DNA from: Methanosphaera sp.
GTDB lineage: Archaea; Methanobacteriota; Methanobacteria; Methanobacteriales; Methanobacteriaceae
Length of the DNA stretch: 36,790 nucleotides
Reading direction: 5' to 3'
Assembly: GCA_021199865.1 (NCBI GenBank)
Contig: JAJQHG010000075.1
Location: 1-36,790 of the forward strand
Positions 17,844 to 25,744 of this stretch are shown here, piece after piece. A model generated the notes under the pieces. That model had not been told where the DNA came from, did no database searches, and saw only the letters and a program-made list of their open reading frames with translations. A program made the translations under genes and the position numbers. Every line of letters begins with the position of its first letter. The stretch's first letter is position 1.

Positions 17844-18732
17844 ATATTTCCTTTGTTTTTCTGCATTGTATAATTAAGTCACGTTGTAACTTAAGAGCAA
17901 TTTCAACATTGTTTTCAATCATTGCAACTTCTTTTTTTGCATTTACTTCCTTTTCACTGAGTTCACCGTAACTAGTTTCTTCTTCATTTAGTCTTTTCTT
18001 TGAAAGGTCAATCATTTTGTGAATATCCTGCATTGTACTGTATTCCTGCTCTAGTGTTTGATTAATATCGTTCAGTAAACTAATATATTCTTCAGAGTCA
18101 ACCTGTTTTAAATTATTACGGAGTCTTTTTTCAAACAGTATAAGCTGATTTTCTTTATTTCTTAGCATCTGTATAAGTTCACGGCTTTGTGAAACAGCTT
18201 TTTTGTAGTTCTTCTTTTGTATCAAAAGTTTAAGTCTAAACTCTTCCATTTTAAAACCAAGTTCATCGTCGATTTCTTTTGTGCGAAATAGAAAATTATA
18301 TCCTTGTGAAGTAAGTTTGTAGCCGACCTCTTTTTCTGCTATCATATAATCCTCGATAAGCATAACGGAAATTTCAGACAAACTACCTTTTTCATAGTTC
18401 ATAACGCCGTAGTTATGAACTTTGCCATTACTTCGTAGAATATCCTTAATAAGATATCTTGTTACAGTTTCAATCTGTTGAAGAGAAAGCTGTTTATTAT
18501 AATATGGCATAATATCTTTAAGAAAACTGCTAATTTCACTTAAGGTACATTCTCTGTCCTCGGAAAGAGTACATTCCATTATAAAAACAAGGATTGAAAA
18601 AAGTATGTTATCAATTTCAAAGGGTTCAAACCATGATTCTATTTCAGTATTTTTATTTCTACGGTTTACAATTGAATCAATAACAGCCACAAATTCCATG
18701 CGGTTCTGAAAACGTTCAAGGTAATCTTTCAT
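17809..18732 (-). CDS. jetA: Wadjet kleisin JetA, N-terminal part (separate reading frame)
   Basis: A 307-residue ORF matching the N-terminal half of a JetA/MukF-like kleisin: a winged-helix-like domain (about 1-150, including LSLQQIETVTRYLIKDIL and VGYKLTSQGYNFLFRTKEI), then a long helical/coiled-coil region (about 155-300). It ends abruptly at TAA after MLRDSLYA, while the next frame continues the helix. Together the two ORFs give about 525 residues, about the length I recall for single-chain JetA proteins. The start lies 4 bases after jetD. The family call is by pattern and operon position. Confidence 0.72.
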   Translation of the reverse strand: MKDYLERFQNRMEFVAVIDSIVNRRNKNTEIESWFEPFEIDNILFSILVFIMECTLSEDRECTLSEISSFLKDIMPYYNKQLSLQQIETVTRYLIKDILRSNGKVHNYGVMNYEKGSLSEISVMLIEDYMIAEKEVGYKLTSQGYNFLFRTKEIDDELGFKMEEFRLKLLIQKKNYKKAVSQSRELIQMLRNKENQLILFEKRLRNNLKQVDSEEYISLLNDINQTLEQEYSTMQDIHKMIDLSKKRLNEEETSYGELSEKEVNAKKEVAMIENNVEIALKLQRDLIIQCRKTKEIYVEMLRDSLYA

Positions 18733-18736
18733 TATA

Positions 18737-19783
18737 TCATTTCCTATCTGTAATAAGATTTTCGAGAATATTTTTATTCAAAGCTTCTTGTGGAATATAT
18801 CTGCCATCTGAAAGAATCCACTTGATATTTTCAACGGTTTCTCCGCAAAAGTCTTGAAGAAATAGTGTAATATCAACTTCTTTCTGTTGTTTTTCGACCT
18901 TTCTAAGAGATGTTAAGTTACTAAGTTCAATCAGTTTCACATAGAGCTTTGAAAAAAGCTGTAAATCAAAATCTGTACTTTGTTTTTTTAGCGTTTGATA
19001 GATACCGATTCCTTCATAATCCAAATCACCGAAGTATAAGAAATCGCATTTATGTTTAAGTTCAGTTTCGCAGAAATCGGAGAGTGAAAAACTTTCACGA
19101 ATAACTTTCTTTCCTTCTCCATAAAGAATTCCATCAATTTTATGTTCGAAGAGTACTACTGAGTCATTTACATTACGCATTATTTCACGGAACGAATACC
19201 AAGTATCCTTATTTTCAATAATTAAAACCGTATTTTCTGAAAATCTATTCTTTTCTGGGGTGTAGTAAAAAAACGGTTCAGGGGTATTGTAATAGTTCAG
19301 TTTTTCTCTGAGATTATTCAGTTCAATTATTGTTTTAGCTGTTGGACTGTCAAGAGTTTTTTCATAATTCCATATTTGATATGCTCGTTCATTCTTTGAA
19401 ATACGCCAATTTAGTTTATCTGAATAATCTTTCAAGAAATCACTGAGTGGAAGTATTATTTCACGCTGTTGCTTATATTTATTAACGTTTTTTAGATAAT
19501 AAGAAATACAGAATGAACCCTCAAGATGCTTTATTTCACTTATCAAATCGCTATTATCGGTTTTAGGTTTCAAAATACGATATTTAGTATAAAGTGGAGG
19601 AATCTTGCCATTTGTGAAATCTTTTTTTATAATAGGCTTTATAATACCCTCGCTAATCAACTTAGAAATACAGTCGTGCTGTTCATGATAGTTTTTAAAA
19701 TTAATAAAAGCTGTCAATTCATCAAGTGATATGTATGTTTTACTGTATTGAAAAAGCTTATCTTTTAAATGATTATTACTCAT
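18737..19783 (-). CDS. jetD: Wadjet Toprim nuclease JetD
   Basis: A 348-residue protein with a C-terminal Toprim domain, the plasmid-cleaving subunit of Wadjet. The Toprim metal residues are visible as Glu190 in VLIIENKDTW and the DxD pair in YFGDLDYEG (Asp253, Asp255), very like the JetD/topoVI-A-like pattern. The N-terminal about 170 residues are helical and winged-helix-like. It is the first gene of the operon; the jetD-first order may correspond to Wadjet type III, but I recall that only from memory. The start at 19783 has AAGGAG and lies about 35 bases after a consensus -10. All catalytic residues appear intact. Confidence 0.88.
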   Translation of the reverse strand: MSNNHLKDKLFQYSKTYISLDELTAFINFKNYHEQHDCISKLISEGIIKPIIKKDFTNGKIPPLYTKYRILKPKTDNSDLISEIKHLEGSFCISYYLKNVNKYKQQREIILPLSDFLKDYSDKLNWRISKNERAYQIWNYEKTLDSPTAKTIIELNNLREKLNYYNTPEPFFYYTPEKNRFSENTVLIIENKDTWYSFREIMRNVNDSVVLFEHKIDGILYGEGKKVIRESFSLSDFCETELKHKCDFLYFGDLDYEGIGIYQTLKKQSTDFDLQLFSKLYVKLIELSNLTSLRKVEKQQKEVDITLFLQDFCGETVENIKWILSDGRYIPQEALNKNILENLITDRK

Positions 19784-19816
19784 TTTTTACTCCTTGTTTT
19801 GAATAATATTGTTTTT

Positions 19817-19845
19817 ATTATATCACAATTTACTCAAAATGTCAA
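19817..19845 (-). promoter_or_regulatory. Consensus promoter of the Wadjet operon
   Basis: Minus strand: perfect -35 TTGACA (19845-19840), exactly 17 bases, perfect -10 TATAAT (19822-19817). An 8-base inverted repeat CTCAAAAT (19833-19840) / ATTTTGAG (19869-19876) brackets the -35 and could be an operator; that is speculative. The promoter is unusually strong for a defence operon with no visible regulator. Confidence 0.85.
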
Positions 19846-19883
19846 TCTAAAATTTAAATCAACACTAAATTTTGAGATATTCT

Positions 19884-19926
19884 AAAAAATGCCAAACAAA
19901 GTAACTATCTTTGCTTGGCATTTTTT
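19884..19926. terminator. Strong terminator between the thioesterase and the Wadjet operon
   Basis: An 18-base arm on each side (AAAAAATGCCAAACAAAG at 19884-19901 and its complement at 19909-19926) with one A/C mismatch and a 7-base loop. The T-run/A-run ends make it work in both directions. It ends the ltaS-like/thioesterase unit and insulates the Wadjet promoter. Confidence 0.85.
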
Positions 19927-19959
19927 GTATAAGTCTTACACAACAGACGTTTCATATGA

Positions 19960-20358
19960 TTAACTATTTTTAAGTAGTTTTGAATCTGCTTTGTTTTGGA
20001 ATTTTTCTGCGAACACTATAAATCGAGTGTGTGTACCTTCACCGATTAATCCGACCTCATCGAACGCTTGAACTTTTAGAGTAATCTTTCTATTGTTTAC
20101 TGTTATCACCTCAGCGGTAGCGTATACCTCTAAGCCGATAGGTGTTGCAGATACATGAGTAATATCTAAAGCAGTACCTACGGTAGTAGCACCATTATCG
20201 AGATATCTTTCTAATGCCATAGTAGATGCTTTTTCCATAATAGCTACCATAGATGGTGTAGCAAAGACATCTAAAGAACCACTGCCCATAGTTTTAGCGG
20301 TATTAGATTTATCAACCATAACCTTATATGTTGCTTTTGTACCTATTTCGATATCCAT
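19960..20358 (-). CDS. Hotdog-fold acyl-CoA thioesterase (FlK-like family)
   Basis: A 132-residue single hotdog domain resembling the fluoroacetyl-CoA-specific thioesterase family. Visible blocks are FATPSMVAIMEKAS (the helix of the fold), TTVGTALDITHVSATPIG and GEGTHTRFIV near the C-terminus. These residues supply the active-site Thr/Glu/His in FlK-like proteins. Its natural substrate cannot be read from sequence; homologues in Clostridia are generally uncharacterised. It has AAGGAGG upstream and lies 27 bases after the sulfatase gene, so it is likely co-transcribed with it. Confidence 0.82.
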   Translation of the reverse strand: MDIEIGTKATYKVMVDKSNTAKTMGSGSLDVFATPSMVAIMEKASTMALERYLDNGATTVGTALDITHVSATPIGLEVYATAEVITVNNRKITLKVQAFDEVGLIGEGTHTRFIVFAEKFQNKADSKLLKNS

Positions 20359-20385
20359 AGATAAACCTCCTTATATTTATAATAA

Positions 20386-22311
20386 CTATTCTATAGAAAC
20401 TTCTTCTGATTCAAGTTCATCGGTTTCATATTGAGCGTACTCAACTAAATCTTGCCCCGATACGTTATCACCTAAGATTCTATCGTACGTAAGGATATCT
20501 AAATCCTCATCGTTAGGCATATCGGTATCATAGCTAGTGGAGTATATTGGAAGTGTTTCCATTTTATCTAACATCGATTGAATGAAACTGTCCTTAGGAG
20601 CATCAATCAAATCCCAGATTACATATGGAAGATAGAACGTTGAAAACTTTTCTGTAGGCATATTAGAATAATCCAAGTCGTAGTTGCTCCAAATGATATA
20701 GTTCTGTTCGAACATCACTTGACAGTTTTCGCTATTTACTCCCATAAGGTCATATACGTTGTTTTCGCCACGCATAGATGGAAAGTGGTCACCTATGAAT
20801 ACTACCACAGTAGGTTCATCTATAGAACTTAGATAGTCTATAAATGATTGTAAAGCATCACCAGTGATGCGAATGTTATTTAGATAGTTAGTAATCTCAT
20901 CGTCAGGATTTTCACCATTGGTATATGGTTGATGGTTCTGCATGGTAGTAGTATGTACATATAAAGGTTCTTCAGAATCTTCAATTAAACTTTCTATTTG
21001 ACGAAATACGGTATCATCGGTTATGTAGTCATCGAGATATTCTATAGGAACGGTAAAGTCATCTTGGAAAATCATAGTATCGAAACCGAATTGAGAGTAT
21101 ACTTTCTTGCGGCTATAGAACGAAGATAAGAATGGGTGTACATAAGCGGTTTGATATCCTAAATGGTGATAGTATTGAACCATAGTAGGCTGTTCACGAG
21201 TTAATAACATTCTTTGAGGCATATTAGGGTCATTTAAAGATTTTACAGGTAGACCGAATAGAAGTTCAAACTCAGTTTTAACAGTAAAACTAGCATAGGT
21301 TGGAACTATTGCAGTGCCTTTGTAACCTTCTGATGCTATACTATCAACCTTGTCATAAGCGTCAGTATCGAGATTTAACTCATCAAAGACTCTAAAGTCG
21401 GCGAAACTTTCGGACATAATCTGTATTACATTAGGTTTAATGCTGTCGCTTTCACCTATACTTAGTATCTCATCAAGGGTATCTTCTTCGTTTTGATTGT
21501 CACCATCTTCGTCTAAGATATCATCTACGGCATCTTCGGTATAGTCTTGAGGTTCTTCTAACTTGTTAGAGATATTTTCCGTAAAAGTCTGTAGAAAGAA
21601 TGCTATAAAGTTATTATTTTCGAACTTTTCATTTACTAAAAAAGCATTGTCAGACTTTGTAGTATCCACATCGAATACGGCATATACCACGTTAGATACA
21701 CTAGGAACTCCAATTATTAGTACACACGAACAGAAAGATATTATCATAGGAATAAATCTTTTCTTGAAAGAGTTCTTTAACTTAGGATTAAACCAAAAAC
21801 AAGCACCTATATAGATAATTAGTAGTAATGCATAGGTTATCAACATAGGAGTTATCTTGATATACGCAAAAGATGTCAAACTTTTAACACTTCGAAATAG
21901 TTTCATATCGGTTAGTATTAAATGATTTCCATTAGTGCCATACTTAAATAGCTCAGCTGTACTTAGGGAAAAGTATACTATGCCTTGAATCAATACAGCC
22001 CAAAAACCTTTTCTAAATAGCAGATACAGTGTGTAGAATATTATTGAAGATATAAAGATATCGAACATAAATATAGTAGGTTTTTCCACTATGAACATTA
22101 TTAATTTACTAGGATATTTGCATTGATTAATCTCTGCTATTAATACTATGAATATAGGGAATAGTATGGTCAATAGCAGATTGGTAGCCCTATAGGTTTC
22201 AGAGTTTAAGTTTCTACGTTCATTCAATCGAGATATTCTATCACGAAGTTTAAAAAAGGTTGTCTTTAACCTTTCTTTCAAGGAAGTTCCTTCTAAGTTT
22301 AGAGTTTGCAT
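20386..22311 (-). CDS. LtaS-family sulfatase-like membrane enzyme (phosphoglycerol transferase type)
   Basis: A 641-residue membrane protein: about five N-terminal helices (between residues 45 and 215), then an extracytoplasmic alkaline-phosphatase-superfamily domain (about 290-600). Metal and nucleophile motifs are IQIMSESFADFR, TVKTEFELLFG (likely nucleophile Thr) and VVVFIGDHFPSM (Asp-His metal ligands). This architecture is that of lipoteichoic acid synthases and related phosphoglycerol transferases that build or decorate cell-surface glycerol-phosphate polymers. It ends in a Glu/Asp-rich tail (about 610-641). LtaS proper versus a paralogue such as an MdoB-like or YfnI-like enzyme is undecided. 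AAGGTGA precedes the start. Confidence 0.85.
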   Translation of the reverse strand: MQTLNLEGTSLKERLKTTFFKLRDRISRLNERRNLNSETYRATNLLLTILFPIFIVLIAEINQCKYPSKLIMFIVEKPTIFMFDIFISSIIFYTLYLLFRKGFWAVLIQGIVYFSLSTAELFKYGTNGNHLILTDMKLFRSVKSLTSFAYIKITPMLITYALLLIIYIGACFWFNPKLKNSFKKRFIPMIISFCSCVLIIGVPSVSNVVYAVFDVDTTKSDNAFLVNEKFENNNFIAFFLQTFTENISNKLEEPQDYTEDAVDDILDEDGDNQNEEDTLDEILSIGESDSIKPNVIQIMSESFADFRVFDELNLDTDAYDKVDSIASEGYKGTAIVPTYASFTVKTEFELLFGLPVKSLNDPNMPQRMLLTREQPTMVQYYHHLGYQTAYVHPFLSSFYSRKKVYSQFGFDTMIFQDDFTVPIEYLDDYITDDTVFRQIESLIEDSEEPLYVHTTTMQNHQPYTNGENPDDEITNYLNNIRITGDALQSFIDYLSSIDEPTVVVFIGDHFPSMRGENNVYDLMGVNSENCQVMFEQNYIIWSNYDLDYSNMPTEKFSTFYLPYVIWDLIDAPKDSFIQSMLDKMETLPIYSTSYDTDMPNDEDLDILTYDRILGDNVSGQDLVEYAQYETDELESEEVSIE

Positions 22312-22365
22312 AAAAAATCACCTTAATTCAGTTCTATTGTATAGATTTCTTTCTATCTAAATGAT

Positions 22366-22394
22366 AATATATCACAGTAACTAAGATTTTTCAA
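22366..22394 (-). promoter_or_regulatory. Promoter of the LtaS-like gene
   Basis: Minus strand: -35 TTGAAA (22394-22389), 17-base spacer, -10 TATATT (22371-22366), about 55 bases upstream of the ATG at 22311. Confidence 0.6.
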
Positions 22395-22450
22395 GAGATT
22401 TTTATGAATTTTTAACATTTCATCACATTGCACAAAATATTAAAATCCTA

Positions 22451-22479
22451 TGGAGTTTCCTTTTAAACTATGCTATAAT
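22451..22479 (+). promoter_or_regulatory. Promoter of the fabG-bPH2 unit
   Basis: Plus strand: clear -10 TATAAT (22474-22479) 43 bases before the fabG ATG; the -35 at 17-base spacing is poor (TGGAGT). It is divergent from the LtaS-like promoter. Confidence 0.5.
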
Positions 22480-22522
22480 ATAGTAATGAATATAAATTTT
22501 ACCTAAGAAAGGAGTTCTATCT

Positions 22523-23233
22523 ATGTTAGCCGTAGTTACGGGAGGTTCTAAAGGTATTGGAGAAGCTATTTGCAGGCAACTCGCTAACGATGGTTACACT
22601 GTAGTAGTAAACTATAATAGTAGTGGATTACAAGCAGAACGCATCGCTAATGAGATAGGTGGATATTCTTATCATGCAGATATCTCTAATTTGGAAGAAG
22701 TTAAATCTATGATAGACTATACTATTCAAAACTTTGGGAATATAGACTTATTAGTAAACAATGCAGGGATATCTGTAGTAGGGTTGTTCCATGAGATTTC
22801 ACAAGTAGACGTTAAGAAAATCTTAGATATAAACTTAAATGGCGTATTTAACTGTACCTCTGAAGTGGTTAAGCATATGATATCTAAGAAGAGTGGTAAC
22901 ATTATAAACATATCATCTATGTGGGGTGAAGTAGGGGGTTCATGTGAGGTACATTATTCTGCTACAAAGTCAGCTATAATAGGATTCACTAAGGCACTAG
23001 CTAAAGAGGTTGGACTATCTGGAATTAGAGTAAACTGTGTATCTCCAGGAGTTATAGACACATCTATGAATGAACATCTTACCGAAGATGATATAAACTC
23101 ACTTAAAGAGGAGATTCCATTATACAGGTTAGGTACTCCACAAGATGTAGCGAACGTAGTAAGTTTTCTAGCATCTGAGAGAGCATCTTATATAACTGCT
23201 CAAGATATTGCAGTGAATGGTGGTATATGTTAA
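22523..23233 (+). CDS. fabG: Short-chain dehydrogenase/reductase, FabG-like 3-oxoacyl-ACP reductase
   Basis: A 236-residue classical SDR. The cofactor motif is TGGSKGIG (about residues 6-13), with the structural NNAG, catalytic Ser in NISSM and YSATK (Tyr and Lys). The SPGVIDT and AVNGG segments are FabG-like. It would reduce 3-oxoacyl-ACP with NADPH in fatty acid elongation. It is not in a fab cluster, so it could be a paralogue acting on another carbonyl substrate. AAAGGAGT lies 8 bases upstream of the ATG. The following gene starts on its stop codon. Confidence 0.85.
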   Translation: MLAVVTGGSKGIGEAICRQLANDGYTVVVNYNSSGLQAERIANEIGGYSYHADISNLEEVKSMIDYTIQNFGNIDLLVNNAGISVVGLFHEISQVDVKKILDINLNGVFNCTSEVVKHMISKKSGNIINISSMWGEVGGSCEVHYSATKSAIIGFTKALAKEVGLSGIRVNCVSPGVIDTSMNEHLTEDDINSLKEEIPLYRLGTPQDVANVVSFLASERASYITAQDIAVNGGIC

Positions 23234-23718
23234 TTGAAAGTTTCAAATTAAGCTTTACGGGGGGATATCTATTGAAAGTATATCGAGCAGACAATAACTG
23301 CATGATATTTATTAAGATAATTATAATATTAGTAATGTTAGGTGTAGACATAGTATCATATATATATCTACAAAGTTATAAGTTGATAATGTATATATTA
23401 ATGGGTAGTATAACGGTGTTAGGGATATTCTTTGCATCGATATATGTACCTTTGTACTTCAAAAGGATATCTTTTAAGGTAAGCAAAGATATTCTATCTA
23501 AAAAGAGTGGTTTCTTTATTAAGACTAATCAGACTATGAAAGTTTCATCTGTTCAGTATGTAACTTCTATATATATTCCTCTGTTTAGATATATTGGTTT
23601 TAACTTTATAATCTTTAATGCCTTAGGAGGTCACTTAATCTTTAGTTTTTTAAGTAAGCAAGATAGTTCCGAAATATTGGAGCTTATCGATAATCAGATT
23701 AATGAAGGAGGTTCTTAA
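23227..23718 (+). CDS. bPH2-domain membrane protein, YdbS-like
   Basis: A 163-residue protein with two adjacent membrane helices (about residues 26-70) followed by a bacterial PH (bPH2, DUF304) domain. The domain shows the usual pattern of a short strand block (ISFKVSKDILSKKSG) and a helix-like end. YdbS/YdbT-type pairs lie in the membrane; their function is not settled. The start is uncertain. ATG at 23227 overlaps the fabG stop but lacks a good ribosome-binding site. TTG at 23272 follows a G-rich ACGGGGGGA and would give a protein 15 residues shorter. The next gene follows immediately. Confidence 0.7.
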   Translation: MLIESFKLSFTGGYLLKVYRADNNCMIFIKIIIILVMLGVDIVSYIYLQSYKLIMYILMGSITVLGIFFASIYVPLYFKRISFKVSKDILSKKSGFFIKTNQTMKVSSVQYVTSIYIPLFRYIGFNFIIFNALGGHLIFSFLSKQDSSEILELIDNQINEGGS

Positions 23719-23719
23719 T

Positions 23720-24919
23720 ATGAAACGTCAGCACCCTTTAAAGATGCTCTCATACTCAGCAAAGAACCTTTGGTTATTGATATTCCCCCTACTTAGAGGC
23801 TTATTTTCTATACATTTTGGTGATGCTAAAGCTCTATTAGATTGGTTCGCTGGTGCTTGGTTCGATATATTAACCTTACTGATAATACTATTTACTGGAT
23901 ATATTAGATGGCAGTTTTCACGCTTTAATATTAAGGATAATCAAATAGTGTTCTCAAATGGTGTAATCGTTAGAACTAGAAAAGTTATCCCATTGAAGAG
24001 TATATCTGCGGTTACAGAGGAAAAGTCTTTCTATTTAAGACCTTTTAAGGCTACTAAGGTATTGGTAAACACTCGTGCAGGTACTTTGGATAAAGATTTA
24101 TCCTTGATAGTTAATGAAGAAGTTCTACATTGGCTAAGAATGGCTATTGGTAGTAACGATGTAACTACTGATAATAGTAAATCTTTTGAGTATAAGCCTA
24201 ATTTTTGGCATACTTTCTTCTTTTCATTTATATTTTCAAGCACTCTAACGGGAGCAATCTATATCTTTGTATTTCTATTCAAAGCGGGTAGCATAGTAGA
24301 GCAATTTCTTCAACGTTCTGTACTAGATGAGTTTAACTTGGTTACTGAAACTGTCACCGATAAGTTAATGCTTAACGTATCGCCAATATTCGTTGGACTT
24401 TCTTTAATAATAGCTTTTAGTTGGATACTATCATTCATTACAAACATAGTTAGATATACTAAGTTTAGGATTAAGAAAAACTCTCAAGGAGTGTTTATTC
24501 GCACTGGAGTTATGACTAAACGTCGTTATAAGATATGTGAAAATATGGTTAATTATACAGACCTATGCCAAAGTTTTTGGACTAAAATATTTAAGTTTGT
24601 ATCTATAAATGTAAACTGTTCAGGGTATGGCTCTTCAACCGATGAGATTCCTGTATTTATACCTATAATGAGTAGAAAAAACTGTCAAAATACTGTATCT
24701 GCGATTATGCCTAATATGAAGATATATCCTAATAACTATAAGCCTCGTTGGACTAACTTTTGGCGTTATACTTATAAGGCAATAATTTCATGTGTGTTAG
24801 TATTGTCGATATACTTTATATCTATGTATTTCTTTCCAGATGCTATTAACATTATCAAGTTTTTAACTCTCATGGTAGAGTTACCTCTTATGTGGTATTT
24901 AATAATAAGTATAATATAA
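23720..24919 (+). CDS. bPH2-domain membrane protein, YdbT-like, truncated at the join
   Basis: Two-domain bPH2 membrane protein with helix pairs at about residues 12-70, 150-235 and 350-399. I start it at the ATG at 23720 because GAAGGAGG lies 8 bases upstream; the frame extends to an ATG at 23702, but the ribosome-binding site falls inside that extension. YdbT-like proteins usually continue with a further PH-like segment, giving about 470-500 residues. This one stops at 399, just after a membrane helix (ELPLMWYLIIS). That is where the DNA changes from bacterial to archaeal character, so the C-terminus is probably missing and the last few residues and the stop may come from the other genome. 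Confidence 0.75.
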   Translation: MKRQHPLKMLSYSAKNLWLLIFPLLRGLFSIHFGDAKALLDWFAGAWFDILTLLIILFTGYIRWQFSRFNIKDNQIVFSNGVIVRTRKVIPLKSISAVTEEKSFYLRPFKATKVLVNTRAGTLDKDLSLIVNEEVLHWLRMAIGSNDVTTDNSKSFEYKPNFWHTFFFSFIFSSTLTGAIYIFVFLFKAGSIVEQFLQRSVLDEFNLVTETVTDKLMLNVSPIFVGLSLIIAFSWILSFITNIVRYTKFRIKKNSQGVFIRTGVMTKRRYKICENMVNYTDLCQSFWTKIFKFVSINVNCSGYGSSTDEIPVFIPIMSRKNCQNTVSAIMPNMKIYPNNYKPRWTNFWRYTYKAIISCVLVLSIYFISMYFFPDAINIIKFLTLMVELPLMWYLIISII

Positions 24920-24960
24920 TTTTATAAATACGGAGTATTTCATGTATATGTCTTGAGTAA
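24895..24960. other. Probable chimeric join between a bacterial and an archaeal genome
   Basis: To the left, bacterial gene content and signals; to the right, only archaeal housekeeping genes on the minus strand. The YdbT-like gene loses its C-terminus here. No integrase, transposase, tRNA or attachment-site repeat is visible. The exact base cannot be fixed by eye because both sides are AT-rich. Confidence 0.8.
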
Positions 24961-25029
24961 TTATTACTAAAAATAGGTATTAGTGGTTTAGTAGATTTAT
25001 ATAAAAAATAATAAAAAATAGTTTTTGGT

Positions 25030-25062
25030 GGTAAATCAAAAGAAAAAAAATATTAGAGAAAT
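25030..25062 (-). terminator. T-rich archaeal terminator after prefoldin alpha
   Basis: On the minus strand, just after the prefoldin stop, runs of T (ATTTTTTTTCTTTT) without a hairpin, the usual form of an archaeal terminator. Confidence 0.45.
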
Positions 25063-25068
25063 AGAGAT

Positions 25069-25488
25069 TTATGGTTGTACTCCGTTTTCCTTCATTAATT
25101 TCTCTGCTTCAGGTCTCTTTTGAGCTATTTGATCAGTGATTGTTTGAAGAGTCTCTGTTAGTTGATTAATAAGTTTCTCAACTTCCTCTTTATCCTTGCT
25201 TAGTGTCTCTGTTGTCTCATCAATACTTCTAGTGATTGCTACATCAGAACCTACACCAACAATAACATCCTCACTTTTAAGTTCTGTCTTAACAAAACAT
25301 CCTGCACCTATAGGTACAAGAGTCTCCTTACCAACAGACCCCTTAATTGCCTTAACAGCATCTCTTGCATTGTTAATATCAGTTAGAGATACATTTAATT
25401 GTTCTATCTGTTGAGAGATAGTTTCACCCTGTTGCTGTAACTGGTTTAATTCTGCTGTTAATTCCTGAATCCTTTGTTGACTTTCCAT
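25069..25488 (-). CDS. pfdA: Prefoldin alpha subunit
   Basis: A 139-residue subunit of the archaeal hexameric prefoldin, which hands unfolded proteins to the thermosome. N- and C-terminal coiled coils (about residues 1-45 and 90-135) flank a beta-hairpin region with the family signature VPIGAGCFVKTEL. It is the last gene of the ribosomal/translation superoperon, 31 bases after eL20. In related methanogens ftsY often follows, but the sequence ends at the presumed join before any such gene appears. Confidence 0.93.
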   Translation of the reverse strand: MESQQRIQELTAELNQLQQQGETISQQIEQLNVSLTDINNARDAVKAIKGSVGKETLVPIGAGCFVKTELKSEDVIVGVGSDVAITRSIDETTETLSKDKEEVEKLINQLTETLQTITDQIAQKRPEAEKLMKENGVQP

Positions 25489-25519
25489 GTTAATAACGCC
25501 TCAGTTATAAATGGCACTC

Positions 25520-25744
25520 TTATATTAATGATCTTACAATATGATCTGTGACTTCATCAGCACTAATCTCAGTAATCTCATCAAAAACAATCTGATTCCT
25601 GTTTAGTCTATGTTTACTACCAAATTCAGAGTATAGTTTTTCCTCAACATCAGCCTCTTTGACTGCCTTTAATTCCCTAGTAAACTTCTTAGTTTTATCA
25701 ACATCTAATAATTTTCCTTTTACTCTAAATATTTTTGTTTTCAT
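25520..25744 (-). CDS. rpl18a: Ribosomal protein eL20 (L18Ae/LX)
   Basis: A 74-residue archaeal LX protein of the large ribosomal subunit. It starts MKTKIFRVKGKL and contains ELKAVKEADVEEKLYSEFGSKH, the family's core. The ATG overlaps the aIF6 stop by 4 bases (ATGA), a coupled pair also found together in other Euryarchaeota. Confidence 0.92.
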   Translation of the reverse strand: MKTKIFRVKGKLLDVDKTKKFTRELKAVKEADVEEKLYSEFGSKHRLNRNQIVFDEITEISADEVTDHIVRSLI

